Origin: Clostridiales bacterium
GTDB lineage: Bacteria; Bacillota_A; Clostridia; Peptostreptococcales; Anaerovoracaceae
Assembly: GCA_015058265.1 (NCBI GenBank)
Contig: SVCR01000095.1
Span: 1 to 6,667 of the forward strand
Direction of reading: 5' to 3'
DNA: 6,667 nucleotides
The position numbers and the translations under genes were made by a program. This document shows, in pieces, positions 1 to 6,366 of this stretch (its first letter is position 1; every line of letters starts with the position of its first letter). Below the pieces are notes generated by a model. The model was not told where the DNA came from. It made no database searches and was given only the letters and a program-made list of their open reading frames with translations.

Positions 1-758
1 ACCTCGACTTCCAGACTACGATGAACTTCGTCAAAGTCAATCTCTGGACATGGGAGAACGGAACACAGTACATCTGGGAATGCCTTGACAACAAGCTCAA
101 GCACTCCGCAAGACTGAACAGCAATATCGAAAAGGTAGAGCGTAAAGACGGCAAGGTCTATGTCACTGTCAACGGCGAAGTAGAAGAATACGACAAGATC
201 ATCGTTACAGCTCCGCTCTACATCCCTAACAAGAGAAGCGACGGAATGAAGGGCATGGTCGAATACTTCGATGTAAGAGATGACGAGATGGCTCTCTTCA
301 AGAAGATCGACTACGAGAGATACGATGTTCAGGCAGTTCTGACCAAGCCTGAAGATCATCCTGAGATCTCCTACTATGTATTCGACAACATGGTTCCTGA
401 GAGACTCGGCCACCTGATGGTTTACTACAGAAGATGGAAAGAGACAGTTGATCAGGTCATCACCACTTACGCGCTCCGTAAGCACAGGAACACCAACGAG
501 ATCCCTTATGAGAAGGTAAGACAGCAGGTACAGGATGACCTCAAGACCATGGGCAACCCAGCAAGCGAAGTCATCAACGAATGGTCAGTTTACTACTTCC
601 CGCATGTATTCAGTGCTGATTACGCTGACGGCTGGTATGACAAGGTCGAAGCTATGCAGGGCAAGTATGATACTTACTATGCAGGCGAGATCATGGCGTT
701 CGGCGACATGGATGAGACAGCCGAGTACAGCCGTGAGCTGGTAGAGAGATTCTTTTAA
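1..758 (+). CDS. Polyunsaturated fatty acid (linoleate) isomerase-like FAD enzyme, C-terminal part (5' end outside window)
   Basis: The reading frame is open from the first bases (codons start at 3) to TAA at 756-758, giving 251 visible residues. The N-terminal GxGxxG FAD-binding region lies outside the window, so the ATG at 21 is internal. Stretches such as NLWTWENGTQ (visible residues 13-22), NMVPERLGHLMVYYRRW (129-145), QVITTYALR (151-159), VYYFPHV (196-202), GWYDKVEAMQG (210-220) and YAGEIMAFG (226-234) closely recall, from memory, the C. acnes isomerase PAI (about 424 residues). PAI converts linoleate to 10-trans,12-cis conjugated linoleate with non-covalent FAD. The terminal GE segment is where this amine-oxidase-like fold contacts FAD. 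The fragment would be roughly the last 60% of the protein. The end of the protein lines up with the family end, so the 3' side looks intact. No signal peptide can be judged. Substrate is inferred; a generic amine-oxidase-fold flavoprotein is the fallback. Two further redox genes follow on the same strand. Confidence 0.8.
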   Translation, partial: LDFQTTMNFVKVNLWTWENGTQYIWECLDNKLKHSARLNSNIEKVERKDGKVYVTVNGEVEEYDKIIVTAPLYIPNKRSDGMKGMVEYFDVRDDEMALFKKIDYERYDVQAVLTKPEDHPEISYYVFDNMVPERLGHLMVYYRRWKETVDQVITTYALRKHRNTNEIPYEKVRQQVQDDLKTMGNPASEVINEWSVYYFPHVFSADYADGWYDKVEAMQGKYDTYYAGEIMAFGDMDETAEYSRELVERFF

Positions 759-768
759 TTAAAACCTT

Positions 769-817
769 AGAGCAGCTAATTGCCGCATGCTTCGGTGTAC
801 GGCTCTACGGCTGCTCT
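769..817 (+). promoter_or_regulatory. Intergenic hairpin with UUCG tetraloop (possible attenuator or mRNA-stability element)
   Basis: In the 81-base gap between the isomerase-like gene and the next gene, AGAGCAGC (769-776) pairs perfectly with GCTGCTCT (810-817). Inside it, 782-790 pairs with 795-803 (one C-A mismatch, two G-U pairs), closing on a cUUCGg tetraloop at 790-795. A 7-base direct repeat TACGGCT occurs at 798-804 and 806-812. No T-run follows (TCTTCATATAAT), so it is not a canonical Rho-independent terminator. It could reduce read-through, protect upstream mRNA ends, or tune expression of the downstream pair. The structure was found by eye; its function is inferred. Confidence 0.5.
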
Positions 818-826
818 TCATATAAT

Positions 827-833
827 AGAGGAA
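827..833 (+). promoter_or_regulatory. Ribosome binding site fixing the start of the CrtI-like gene
   Basis: AGAGGAA lies 6 bases before the ATG at 840. It supports that start over the in-frame ATG at 780, which sits inside the hairpin and has no Shine-Dalgarno sequence. Confidence 0.75.
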
Positions 834-839
834 ATAAAT

Positions 840-2378
840 ATGAAGTTTTACAAAGATCATTATGATGTCGTGATCATCGGCGGCGGGCTCGCAGGTCTCT
901 CGGCCGCGCTCCAGCTCCAGCAGAAAGGTATCAACGACATCCTTATCCTGGAGAAGCACAATCTCCCGGGCGGACTCGCGACAAGCTATGTCCGCAACGG
1001 TATCGAGATCGAAGCGACTCTCCACGAGATGATGAGCATCGGAACCAAAGAAGACCGTCTCAAAGTCGGCACTTTTTTTGACGAGTGCGGTGTAGATATT
1101 GATTGGCTGCGCGTGCCTGAAGCATACAGATTCGTTGAGCCGGCCAAGGGTATCGACATCACCCTCCATGCGGGATTCGAGACGATGGCAGATGAGATCG
1201 ACATCCAGTTCCCGGGCTGGGGACCTAAGGTCCTCGAGTTCATGCAGCTCTGCAATACAGTCTATGACTCGATGAACATCCTCTCCGTTACTCCGATGAG
1301 CAAGCTCCAGATGCTCAGGAAGCATCCTGAGTTCGTCAAGACCGCAGGCTACACTGCGACCGAGGTCTTGGACACCTTCGAATTTCCTGACAAGATCGTA
1401 GACATCCTGACACCTTACTGGATCTACGTCGGAAATCCGATGAGCACTTTGCCTTTCACCATCTACGCGTTCCTGATGGCGGACTATTTCCGTGGCGGCA
1501 GCTATGTACCTCACAAGTACTCGCACGAGATGAGCATGAAGCTGCAGGCCAAAGCCGAGGAGAACGGCGCTCAGATGGAATTCTGCCAGGAAGTCGATAA
1601 GATCCTGGTCAAGGACGGCAAGGTCACCGGCGTCCGCACAAGACGCGGTGATGAGATCAACTGCGATTACGTGATCTGCGGTGCTTATCCGAACAAAGTC
1701 TACACTCAGATGATCGAGCCTCTGTCAGAGGTACCGGACGGAGCGATAAAGATGGTAAACGGGCGCAGGCTCTCAGTTACCACCGCTTCTGTAATGATGG
1801 TCCTCGATGATACACCGGAGAACCTCGGCATCAAGGATTACAATATTTTCTCGGCGGGCGATACGATGGACACAGATGAGATATGGAAGCAGAATCAGAC
1901 CCTCGGTCCATATAAATATCTCACTTCCATCTGTCTTGACCTTGCTAACCCGGACGCGACGCCGGGCGGTATGTGCCAGCTGTCTATCACCAACCTGCCG
2001 CTGGTAACTCCATTCCTCGAGCTGACCGAGGAAGAATATTACGACTTCAAGCGCAAAATGGCAGCGGATATGATCGCTGAATACGAGCGTGTCTCGGGTG
2101 TCAACGTTCACGATCACATCGTTGAGATCGAAGTCTCTACTCCTGTGACTGTGGCTCACTATGTCGGAGCATGGAAAGGCAGCATTTACGGCTACTCGCA
2201 CAGCATAGACGACCACGCGATAGCAAGACTTCAGATGAAGGAAGACGACCACTTTATCGACGGATTGGAATTTGCCGGCGCCCACGCTATCTCCGGAAAC
2301 GGGATGGGACCGGCTGTCACCAACGGACGTGCAGCTGCCAAAGCTGTCATAGATGCTATTGCTGAGAAGAATGCGTGA
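840..2378 (+). CDS. CrtI/phytoene desaturase-like (COG1233-type) NAD(P)/FAD-dependent oxidoreductase
   Basis: The protein is 512 residues, a normal length for the CrtI/retinol-saturase/carotenoid-isomerase group. The N-terminal Rossmann fold has VVIIGGGLAGL (residues 10-20, GxGxxG), the ribose-binding acidic residue E38 in LILEKH, and the following PGG (43-45). The central substrate region includes FRGGSYVPHKYSHEMSMKL (217-235), which corresponds to the family's glycine-rich segment followed by a helix. The C-terminal FAD motif is GLEFAGAHAISGNGMGPAV (475-493), followed by NGRAAAKAV. There is no signal peptide; the protein is probably cytoplasmic or membrane-associated. Family members add or remove hydrogen at, or isomerise, double bonds of polyisoprenoids and related lipids. 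No carotenoid gene (crtB or crtM type) is visible, and the gene sits between a fatty-acid-isomerase-like gene and an NAD(P)H reductase. A lipid double-bond reductase is therefore plausible but unproven. The start at 840 is preferred to 780 because of its ribosome binding site. Confidence 0.85.
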   Translation: MKFYKDHYDVVIIGGGLAGLSAALQLQQKGINDILILEKHNLPGGLATSYVRNGIEIEATLHEMMSIGTKEDRLKVGTFFDECGVDIDWLRVPEAYRFVEPAKGIDITLHAGFETMADEIDIQFPGWGPKVLEFMQLCNTVYDSMNILSVTPMSKLQMLRKHPEFVKTAGYTATEVLDTFEFPDKIVDILTPYWIYVGNPMSTLPFTIYAFLMADYFRGGSYVPHKYSHEMSMKLQAKAEENGAQMEFCQEVDKILVKDGKVTGVRTRRGDEINCDYVICGAYPNKVYTQMIEPLSEVPDGAIKMVNGRRLSVTTASVMMVLDDTPENLGIKDYNIFSAGDTMDTDEIWKQNQTLGPYKYLTSICLDLANPDATPGGMCQLSITNLPLVTPFLELTEEEYYDFKRKMAADMIAEYERVSGVNVHDHIVEIEVSTPVTVAHYVGAWKGSIYGYSHSIDDHAIARLQMKEDDHFIDGLEFAGAHAISGNGMGPAVTNGRAAAKAVIDAIAEKNA

Positions 2379-2385
2379 AAGGAGG
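2378..2385 (+). promoter_or_regulatory. Ribosome binding site fixing the start of the reductase gene
   Basis: AAAGGAGG begins on the last base of the upstream stop codon and lies 6 bases before the ATG at 2392. It rules out the earlier in-frame ATG at 2353, which would overlap the upstream gene. Confidence 0.85.
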
Positions 2386-2391
2386 CGCCTG

Positions 2392-3573
2392 ATGAAAGTA
2401 AAAGGATTTCTTAAAGATGTCGGCGGCGCTTCACGCGTCACCAAAATGCGCAAAGCACTGATCGCTAAGGGCTCCCCTATCCCGAAGCCGCAGGATCCTA
2501 TCCGCGAGCTGGCAGACGCTCTGCATCCGGGCAAGCAGGAGTTCACGGTGACAGAGATAAGGGATGCGTCCCCTACTTCCAAGACCTACAGATTCTCTCC
2601 TAAGAACGGCCATGTCCCTGTATTCCAGAGCGGACAGTATGCCAATTTCTATCTTAAGATCGGAGAGAGCGTGCTGACGAGAGCCTACTCGATCTCTTCA
2701 GCTCCATATGAGGCAAGACTTGCCGAGCCGTATTTCGAGATAACTATCAGGAGTAACGTGCCTTGCCTCGTACCTGACTGGTTCCTTGAGAATGTAAGGG
2801 TCGGCAGCGAGATAACAGCTGCTCTGCCGTTCGGCCAGTTCCTCTACGAGCCGCTTCGCGATTCGAGCAAGGTAGTCGGTATAGCCGGAGGCTCCGGAAT
2901 AACTCCATTCGTCTCGATGGCTAAAGAAATAGCTCACGGCAAGCTCGATATCGACCTGACAGTCATCTACGGCTCCGTCAAGCATACAGATATCGTCTGC
3001 GGTGATGAGCTTCAGACAGCGGCGGAAGCCTGCCCTGACAGGATACACATCGTTCATGTTATGTCCGATGATCCTGAATGGGACGGCGAGAAAGGCTTTG
3101 TCACCAGAGAGATAATAGAAAAGTATTCTCCTGAGGATCCTTCGTATTTCTTCTGCGGACCGCCGGTTATGTATTTCATGATCGAGAAGATCATGAAGGA
3201 GATGAATGTACCTCTTCGCAGGTTCAGGCATGACGCAGCAGCTCAGCCGGCTGTAAAACTGATCCCGGGCTTCCCTATGGATCAGGTCGGAAAGACCTAC
3301 AAGCTCACAGTCGTACGCGGCATCCATAAAGACGTGATCGACGCGGCTGCTGATGAGCCTGTCGCTGTCGCTCTCGAGCGGGCAGGGATCCCTATCGATA
3401 CACATTGCAGAGGCGGAGAATGCGGTTACTGCCGTTCACAGCTCCTCGGCGGAGACATTTTCGTCTCACCGATAAGCGACGGACGCCGCGCGATGGATAG
3501 AGAACTGGGATGGTTCCACGCGTGTTCCGCATATCCGATGTCGGATCTCAGCATCAAGATACCTATTATCTGA
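2392..3573 (+). CDS. NAD(P)H-dependent reductase: FAD domain, NAD domain and C-terminal plant-type 2Fe-2S ferredoxin domain
   Basis: The protein is 393 residues. A basic N-terminal extension of about 48 residues precedes the ferredoxin-reductase FAD domain (about 50-155), which has the flavin motif RAYSISSAP (97-105). The NAD(P)-binding domain follows, with GIAGGSGITPF (163-173) and FFCGPP (253-258). After a linker (about 273-302) comes a ferredoxin domain (about 303-393) with cysteines C339, C344, C347 and C378, the complete C-x4-C-x2-C...C set for a 2Fe-2S cluster. This layout is that of oxygenase reductases and HCP-reductase-like proteins. Such proteins take hydride from NAD(P)H onto FAD and pass single electrons through the 2Fe-2S centre to a partner. 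No oxygenase is present, and the neighbour 13 bases upstream is a CrtI-like flavoprotein, so that protein is the likely partner. No membrane segment or signal peptide was seen. The specific partner and NADH versus NADPH preference are unknown. Confidence 0.88.
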   Translation: MKVKGFLKDVGGASRVTKMRKALIAKGSPIPKPQDPIRELADALHPGKQEFTVTEIRDASPTSKTYRFSPKNGHVPVFQSGQYANFYLKIGESVLTRAYSISSAPYEARLAEPYFEITIRSNVPCLVPDWFLENVRVGSEITAALPFGQFLYEPLRDSSKVVGIAGGSGITPFVSMAKEIAHGKLDIDLTVIYGSVKHTDIVCGDELQTAAEACPDRIHIVHVMSDDPEWDGEKGFVTREIIEKYSPEDPSYFFCGPPVMYFMIEKIMKEMNVPLRRFRHDAAAQPAVKLIPGFPMDQVGKTYKLTVVRGIHKDVIDAAADEPVAVALERAGIPIDTHCRGGECGYCRSQLLGGDIFVSPISDGRRAMDRELGWFHACSAYPMSDLSIKIPII

Positions 3574-3609
3574 TCATCTGATCCCGTACCGGATATATTC
3601 AAGACTAAG

Positions 3610-3653
3610 AAAATCCGCCGGGCATATCGAAACGATATGCTCAGCGGATTTTT
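3610..3653. terminator. Bidirectional Rho-independent terminator between convergent operons
   Basis: AAAATCCGC (3610-3618) pairs with GCGGATTTT (3644-3652), and GCATATCG (3622-3629) pairs with CGATATGC (3633-3640) around an AAA loop (3630-3632). Between them is a short imperfect step of one mismatch, one pair and one wobble. The T-run at 3649-3653 serves the plus-strand operon ending at 3573. The A-rich left flank (AAGAAAA, 3607-3613) gives a U-rich tail for minus-strand transcripts ending after 3717. The rest of the gap from 3574 to 3716 shows no gene. Confidence 0.88.
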
Positions 3654-3716
3654 GATTGTCATGTCTTCAGGTCAACGCTTCTGTCTCACATGGACGCGAA
3701 TGACCTCAGGCAATTC

Positions 3717-4262
3717 TTATTTCTGCTTGCGTCCGATCTCAAGACCCATCTTGAAAGCTTCTACGTTAGGCTCGATGAGTTTTGGCTTAGCAGCGAACTT
3801 GTGCTCGATACCCTTGACGATTACTTCTTCAGGAACAGCATCTGTTGCGCCTACATAAACTCCGAGCATGATGACGTTGAGTGCTCTCTCGTTCTTGATA
3901 TCGATAGCCATCTGTGTTACAGGAGCCTTGATGACTTTGATGTCGTCTCTGTCGATAGGATCTGTAACGATAGTGCTGTTGACAAACAGTGTCCCGCCCG
4001 GTTTCAGGTTAGGAAGGAATTTGTGCAGCGATGGTCCGTTCATTACTACGAGGTCCTCAAGTGAATAGCTTACAGGAGCTCCGATAGGATCATCAGAAAT
4101 AACGACGTAGCAGTTAGCTGTGCCGCCTCTCATAGCAGCACCGTATGAAGGGAAGAATGTGACATTCAGGTCTGTAGCCTGGGATGTTGCCTCTGCCAGG
4201 AGCTTACCCATTGTCATAACTCCCTGTCCGCCGAAGCCGGCGATCATAAGATTTCTTTCCAT
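3717..4262 (-). CDS. 2-oxoacid:ferredoxin oxidoreductase, gamma subunit
   Basis: The protein is 181 residues, the usual size for a stand-alone gamma subunit (PorC/KorC/VorC family, pyruvate ferredoxin/flavodoxin oxidoreductase catalytic domain). Recognisable elements are the N-terminal GFGGQGV (residues 9-15), SYGAAMRGGTANC (39-51) and the late ALNVIMLGVYVG (127-138). In this enzyme class the gamma chain packs with alpha and beta to form the CoA-dependent catalytic core that turns a 2-oxoacid into acyl-CoA, CO2 and reduced ferredoxin in the cytoplasm. The ATG at 4262 has AGGAGG at 4268-4273, directly after the beta stop codon and 12 bases beyond it, so the two genes are co-transcribed. It is the last gene of the minus-strand operon; the terminator at 3610-3653 follows. 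Substrate cannot be decided from this subunit. VorC, KorC and PorC names are all used for close relatives, so no symbol is given. Confidence 0.9.
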   Translation of the reverse strand: MERNLMIAGFGGQGVMTMGKLLAEATSQATDLNVTFFPSYGAAMRGGTANCYVVISDDPIGAPVSYSLEDLVVMNGPSLHKFLPNLKPGGTLFVNSTIVTDPIDRDDIKVIKAPVTQMAIDIKNERALNVIMLGVYVGATDAVPEEVIVKGIEHKFAAKPKLIEPNVEAFKMGLEIGRKQK

Positions 4263-4274
4263 GGTTACCTCCTA

Positions 4275-5036
4275 TTACTTCTCTTCTGCGCCCTTGTCTC
4301 TGAATACTCCGAGAGGATACTCTGCGAACATCTTCTCTCTGAGGAAGTCGAGAGACTTCAGTGTGTCAAGTCCCCAGTTGGTCGGGCAGGATGTTACGAT
4401 CTCAATGATCGAATAGCCTCTGCCTTCCATCTGATACTTGAAAGCCTTCTTGATAGCATTACGAGCTTTGATAACGTGCTGAGGTGTATCGCAGCTTACT
4501 CTCTCGATGTAGTAAGGAGCTGTCAGCTGGTTGATGATCTCGCTCATGTGCATCGGATAACCGTGCTCTTCAGGATCACGTCCCTTAGGAGCTGTGGTAG
4601 CCTTCATTCCTATGAGTGTTGTAGGAGCCATCTGACCACCGGTCATTCCGTAGATACCGTTGTTGACGAAGATAACTGTGAAGTTCTCGCCTCTGTTTGC
4701 AGCGGACAGTGTCTCAGCAAGTCCGATAGCTGCGAGGTCTCCGTCCCCCTGGTATGTATAAACCAGTGAATCCGGGGATGATCTCTTGATACCTGTAGCA
4801 ACAGCGCCTGCTCTTCCGTGAGCAGCGATAGTCTCATCACATGTTACATAGAACTGTCCGAGTCCGCAGCAGCCTACGCCCTCTACTCTTACGAGCTTGT
4901 CGAGCTGGCCGAGTTCCTCAGCAGCCTCGCCTATGATCTTATGAATCGTGCTGTGCATGCATCCCGGGCAGAATCCGGAGACAGCGCCCTCGATGATGCC
5001 CTTGGTTCTTGAATAGACTTTTTTCTCTTCAGCCAT
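4275..5036 (-). CDS. 2-oxoacid:ferredoxin oxidoreductase, beta subunit (thiamine pyrophosphate-binding)
   Basis: The protein is 253 residues, matching the short beta subunits of VOR/KOR-type enzymes. The TPP/Mg-binding motif is present as GDGD (residues 97-100) leading to NNGIYGMTGGQ (125-135). An N-terminal FCPGCMH (22-28) corresponds to the conserved CPGC-x-H region, and HGRAGAVATG (73-82) is also typical. There is no separate 4Fe-4S ferredoxin motif in this chain, consistent with a separate ferredoxin gene in the operon. It binds TPP and carries out decarboxylation of the 2-oxoacid together with alpha. Its ATG (5034-5036) overlaps the alpha TAA by one base (TAATG), with AAGGAGGT at 5043-5050 inside the end of alpha. 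This implies translational coupling and equal subunit supply. Substrate type (branched-chain 2-oxoacid versus 2-oxoglutarate) is unresolved. Confidence 0.92.
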   Translation of the reverse strand: MAEEKKVYSRTKGIIEGAVSGFCPGCMHSTIHKIIGEAAEELGQLDKLVRVEGVGCCGLGQFYVTCDETIAAHGRAGAVATGIKRSSPDSLVYTYQGDGDLAAIGLAETLSAANRGENFTVIFVNNGIYGMTGGQMAPTTLIGMKATTAPKGRDPEEHGYPMHMSEIINQLTAPYYIERVSCDTPQHVIKARNAIKKAFKYQMEGRGYSIIEIVTSCPTNWGLDTLKSLDFLREKMFAEYPLGVFRDKGAEEK

Positions 5037-6115
5037 TACAGCACCTCCTTAATAAATTCCATAGCGCCCTTCATTACCTGATCGTTGGTCAGAAGCTGAC
5101 CGCCTGATCTGAGGACCTCCTTGATAGGGCATCTTCCCTGTACTGCAAAGTCGATATCCCATCTCATCTGTGCAGGGATAGACATCTCTACATCAACGAT
5201 ACCCTTTACTTTGTTGAAGTCGAGATTCCTGAATGAATCATAAGGGAACGGTGAGATCGTGATCGGTCTGATCATTCCTGCCTTGATTCCCTGAGCTCTG
5301 AGCTCTCTGATAACTGCTCTTGAGATACGAGCGGAAATTCCGTATGCAGCGAATACGATCTCTGCATCATCCATCATGAACTCTTCAACTCTGATGTCCT
5401 TGTCCCATGTCTCATACAGTGCAGCAGCCTTGATGTTCTCCTTCTCCTGTCCGTCACCTACCGAACCAGGTCTGCAGTAAGCCTGCTGTCCGAGAGGATG
5501 TCCTACGATAGCTCTGTCAGCAAACTTAGCTCTGCATGCAGCGAGCTCTTCATCACTCTTCATAGGAGGAAGTACTACCGGCTCCATCATTGTTCCCATA
5601 ACTCCGTCTGTAAGTACGAGTACAGGGTTCTGATCTCTCTCAGCGAGGTCATATGCCTCGTAAACCATGTCAACACATTCCTGGACTGAATCCGGTGCGA
5701 GTACGATCATTCTGAATCCGCCGTTACCGGAAGCCTTAGTTGCCTGCAGGTAGTCCTGCTGTGCCGGCTGGATAGCTCCGATTCCAGGGCCGCCTCTCTG
5801 TACATTTACGTATACCATCGGGATACGTGCTGATGCACAGTAAGAAACGCCTTCACTGTAAAGGGAGATACCGCATGATGAGGATGAGCTCATTGCTCTG
5901 ATACCTGTCGAAGCAGCTCCGTAAAGCATGTTGACGGATGCAACTTCGCTCTCGCCCTGAACAAAAGTACCGCCTACTTCAGGAAGTCTTCTTGCCATGT
6001 ACTCAGGGATCTCGTTCTGCGGTGTGATAGGATAGCCTGCAAAGAAGCGGCATCCTGCTCTTACGGCTGCCTCAGCGATAGCCTCGGTGCCCTTCATAAA
6101 TACACGTTCTGCCAT
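5036..6115 (-). CDS. vorB: 2-oxoacid:ferredoxin oxidoreductase, alpha subunit (VorB/KorA family)
   Basis: The protein is 359 residues, close to the roughly 350-360 typical of the chain often annotated as 3-methyl-2-oxobutanoate dehydrogenase subunit VorB. Family signatures are FMKGTEAIAEAAVRAGC (residues 6-22), GYPITPQNEIPEYM (27-40), QGESEVASVNMLYGAA (53-68) with the conserved acidic residues of the pyrimidine-binding domain, the serine run SSSSSCGISL (76-85), and QRGGPGIG (106-113). A C-terminal domain from about 250 (EIVFAAYGISARI) is the transketolase-C-like part, which includes GMIRPITISPFP (280-291). Serine run followed by Cys-Gly differs from the Pro-Gly I recall in relatives. The start is placed at 6115 because AAAGGAG (6122-6128) lies 6 bases upstream. 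The in-frame ATG at 6139 falls inside the ferredoxin gene and lacks a good site. The symbol reflects the closest annotated family; 2-oxoglutarate or other substrates remain possible. Confidence 0.88.
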   Translation of the reverse strand: MAERVFMKGTEAIAEAAVRAGCRFFAGYPITPQNEIPEYMARRLPEVGGTFVQGESEVASVNMLYGAASTGIRAMSSSSSCGISLYSEGVSYCASARIPMVYVNVQRGGPGIGAIQPAQQDYLQATKASGNGGFRMIVLAPDSVQECVDMVYEAYDLAERDQNPVLVLTDGVMGTMMEPVVLPPMKSDEELAACRAKFADRAIVGHPLGQQAYCRPGSVGDGQEKENIKAAALYETWDKDIRVEEFMMDDAEIVFAAYGISARISRAVIRELRAQGIKAGMIRPITISPFPYDSFRNLDFNKVKGIVDVEMSIPAQMRWDIDFAVQGRCPIKEVLRSGGQLLTNDQVMKGAMEFIKEVL

Positions 6116-6121
6116 TTCAGT

Positions 6122-6128
6122 CTCCTTT
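6122..6128 (-). promoter_or_regulatory. Ribosome binding site fixing the start of the alpha subunit
   Basis: AAAGGAG on the minus strand lies 6 bases before the ATG at 6115 and directly after the ferredoxin TAG (6130-6132). It decides for the 359-residue form over the form starting at 6139. Confidence 0.8.
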
Positions 6129-6129
6129 C

Positions 6130-6333
6130 CTATCTCCATACCTCGATCGCTGACTCAGGGCAGATCTGAGCGCACATAGCGCATCCGATGCAGTCCTCCG
6201 GTCTTGCAGATACAGCGTAGAGGTATCCCTTGGAGTTAACATCACTGCCGATCTCGAGGCACTTTTTAGGGCATGAGATGACGCAGTAGGAGCATGATTT
6301 GCAAGCTTCCGTAGTGATTTCGATTCTTGCCAT
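6130..6333 (-). CDS. 2[4Fe-4S] ferredoxin, delta subunit of the 2-oxoacid:ferredoxin oxidoreductase
   Basis: This 67-residue protein has two complete cluster motifs: C11-x2-C14-x2-C17-x3-C21-P and C48-x2-C51-x2-C54-x3-C58-P. An extra cysteine, C25, follows the first. The length and the 26-residue spacer between motifs fit the small ferredoxin (KorD/VorD/PorD-type) subunits that receive electrons from the TPP site and pass them to soluble ferredoxin. The ATG at 6333 is preceded by AAGGAGGG (6340-6347). It ends in TAG 14 bases before the alpha start, so it is the first complete visible gene of the oxidoreductase operon. The order ferredoxin-alpha-beta-gamma is a common arrangement for VOR/KOR gene sets. 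A free-standing ferredoxin is possible but less likely given the position. Confidence 0.92.
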   Translation of the reverse strand: MARIEITTEACKSCSYCVISCPKKCLEIGSDVNSKGYLYAVSARPEDCIGCAMCAQICPESAIEVWR

Positions 6334-6366
6334 GTAATTCCCTCCTTAAATTGATACAACATCTAT

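Noticed and set aside
821..826. Perfect TATAAT as a possible -10 promoter box
   Set aside because: No -35 box is found 16-18 bases upstream and there is no extended TG. A start there would leave almost no leader and cut into the ribosome binding site. It is more likely chance in an AT-rich spacer.
780..839. In-frame upstream ATG giving 20 extra residues on the CrtI-like protein
   Set aside because: It lies within the hairpin, has no ribosome binding site, and the extra residues do not fit the family N-terminus, which begins shortly before the GxGxxG fold as in the 840 start.
1073..1079. Run of seven T within the CrtI-like gene as a possible phase-variation tract
   Set aside because: Seven bases is short for slippage control. 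The frame is intact, and the run simply encodes Phe-Phe in a normal context.
759..1526. Open frame of 255 codons on the minus strand, opposite the CrtI-like gene
   Set aside because: It lies entirely antisense to a well-supported flavoprotein gene, shows no recognisable motif, and mirrors the codon bias of the plus-strand gene. The same applies to the minus-strand frames at 1773-2582 and 2698-3405.
3669..3706. AGGTCA/TGACCT inverted repeat in the gap before the gamma stop codon as a second terminator
   Set aside because: Only six base pairs with a 26-base loop and no adjacent T-run; far weaker than the hairpin at 3610-3653.
6117..6362. 81-codon minus-strand frame overlapping the ferredoxin gene
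   Set aside because: It is a frame-shifted shadow of the ferredoxin, which has both complete cysteine motifs and its own ribosome binding site.
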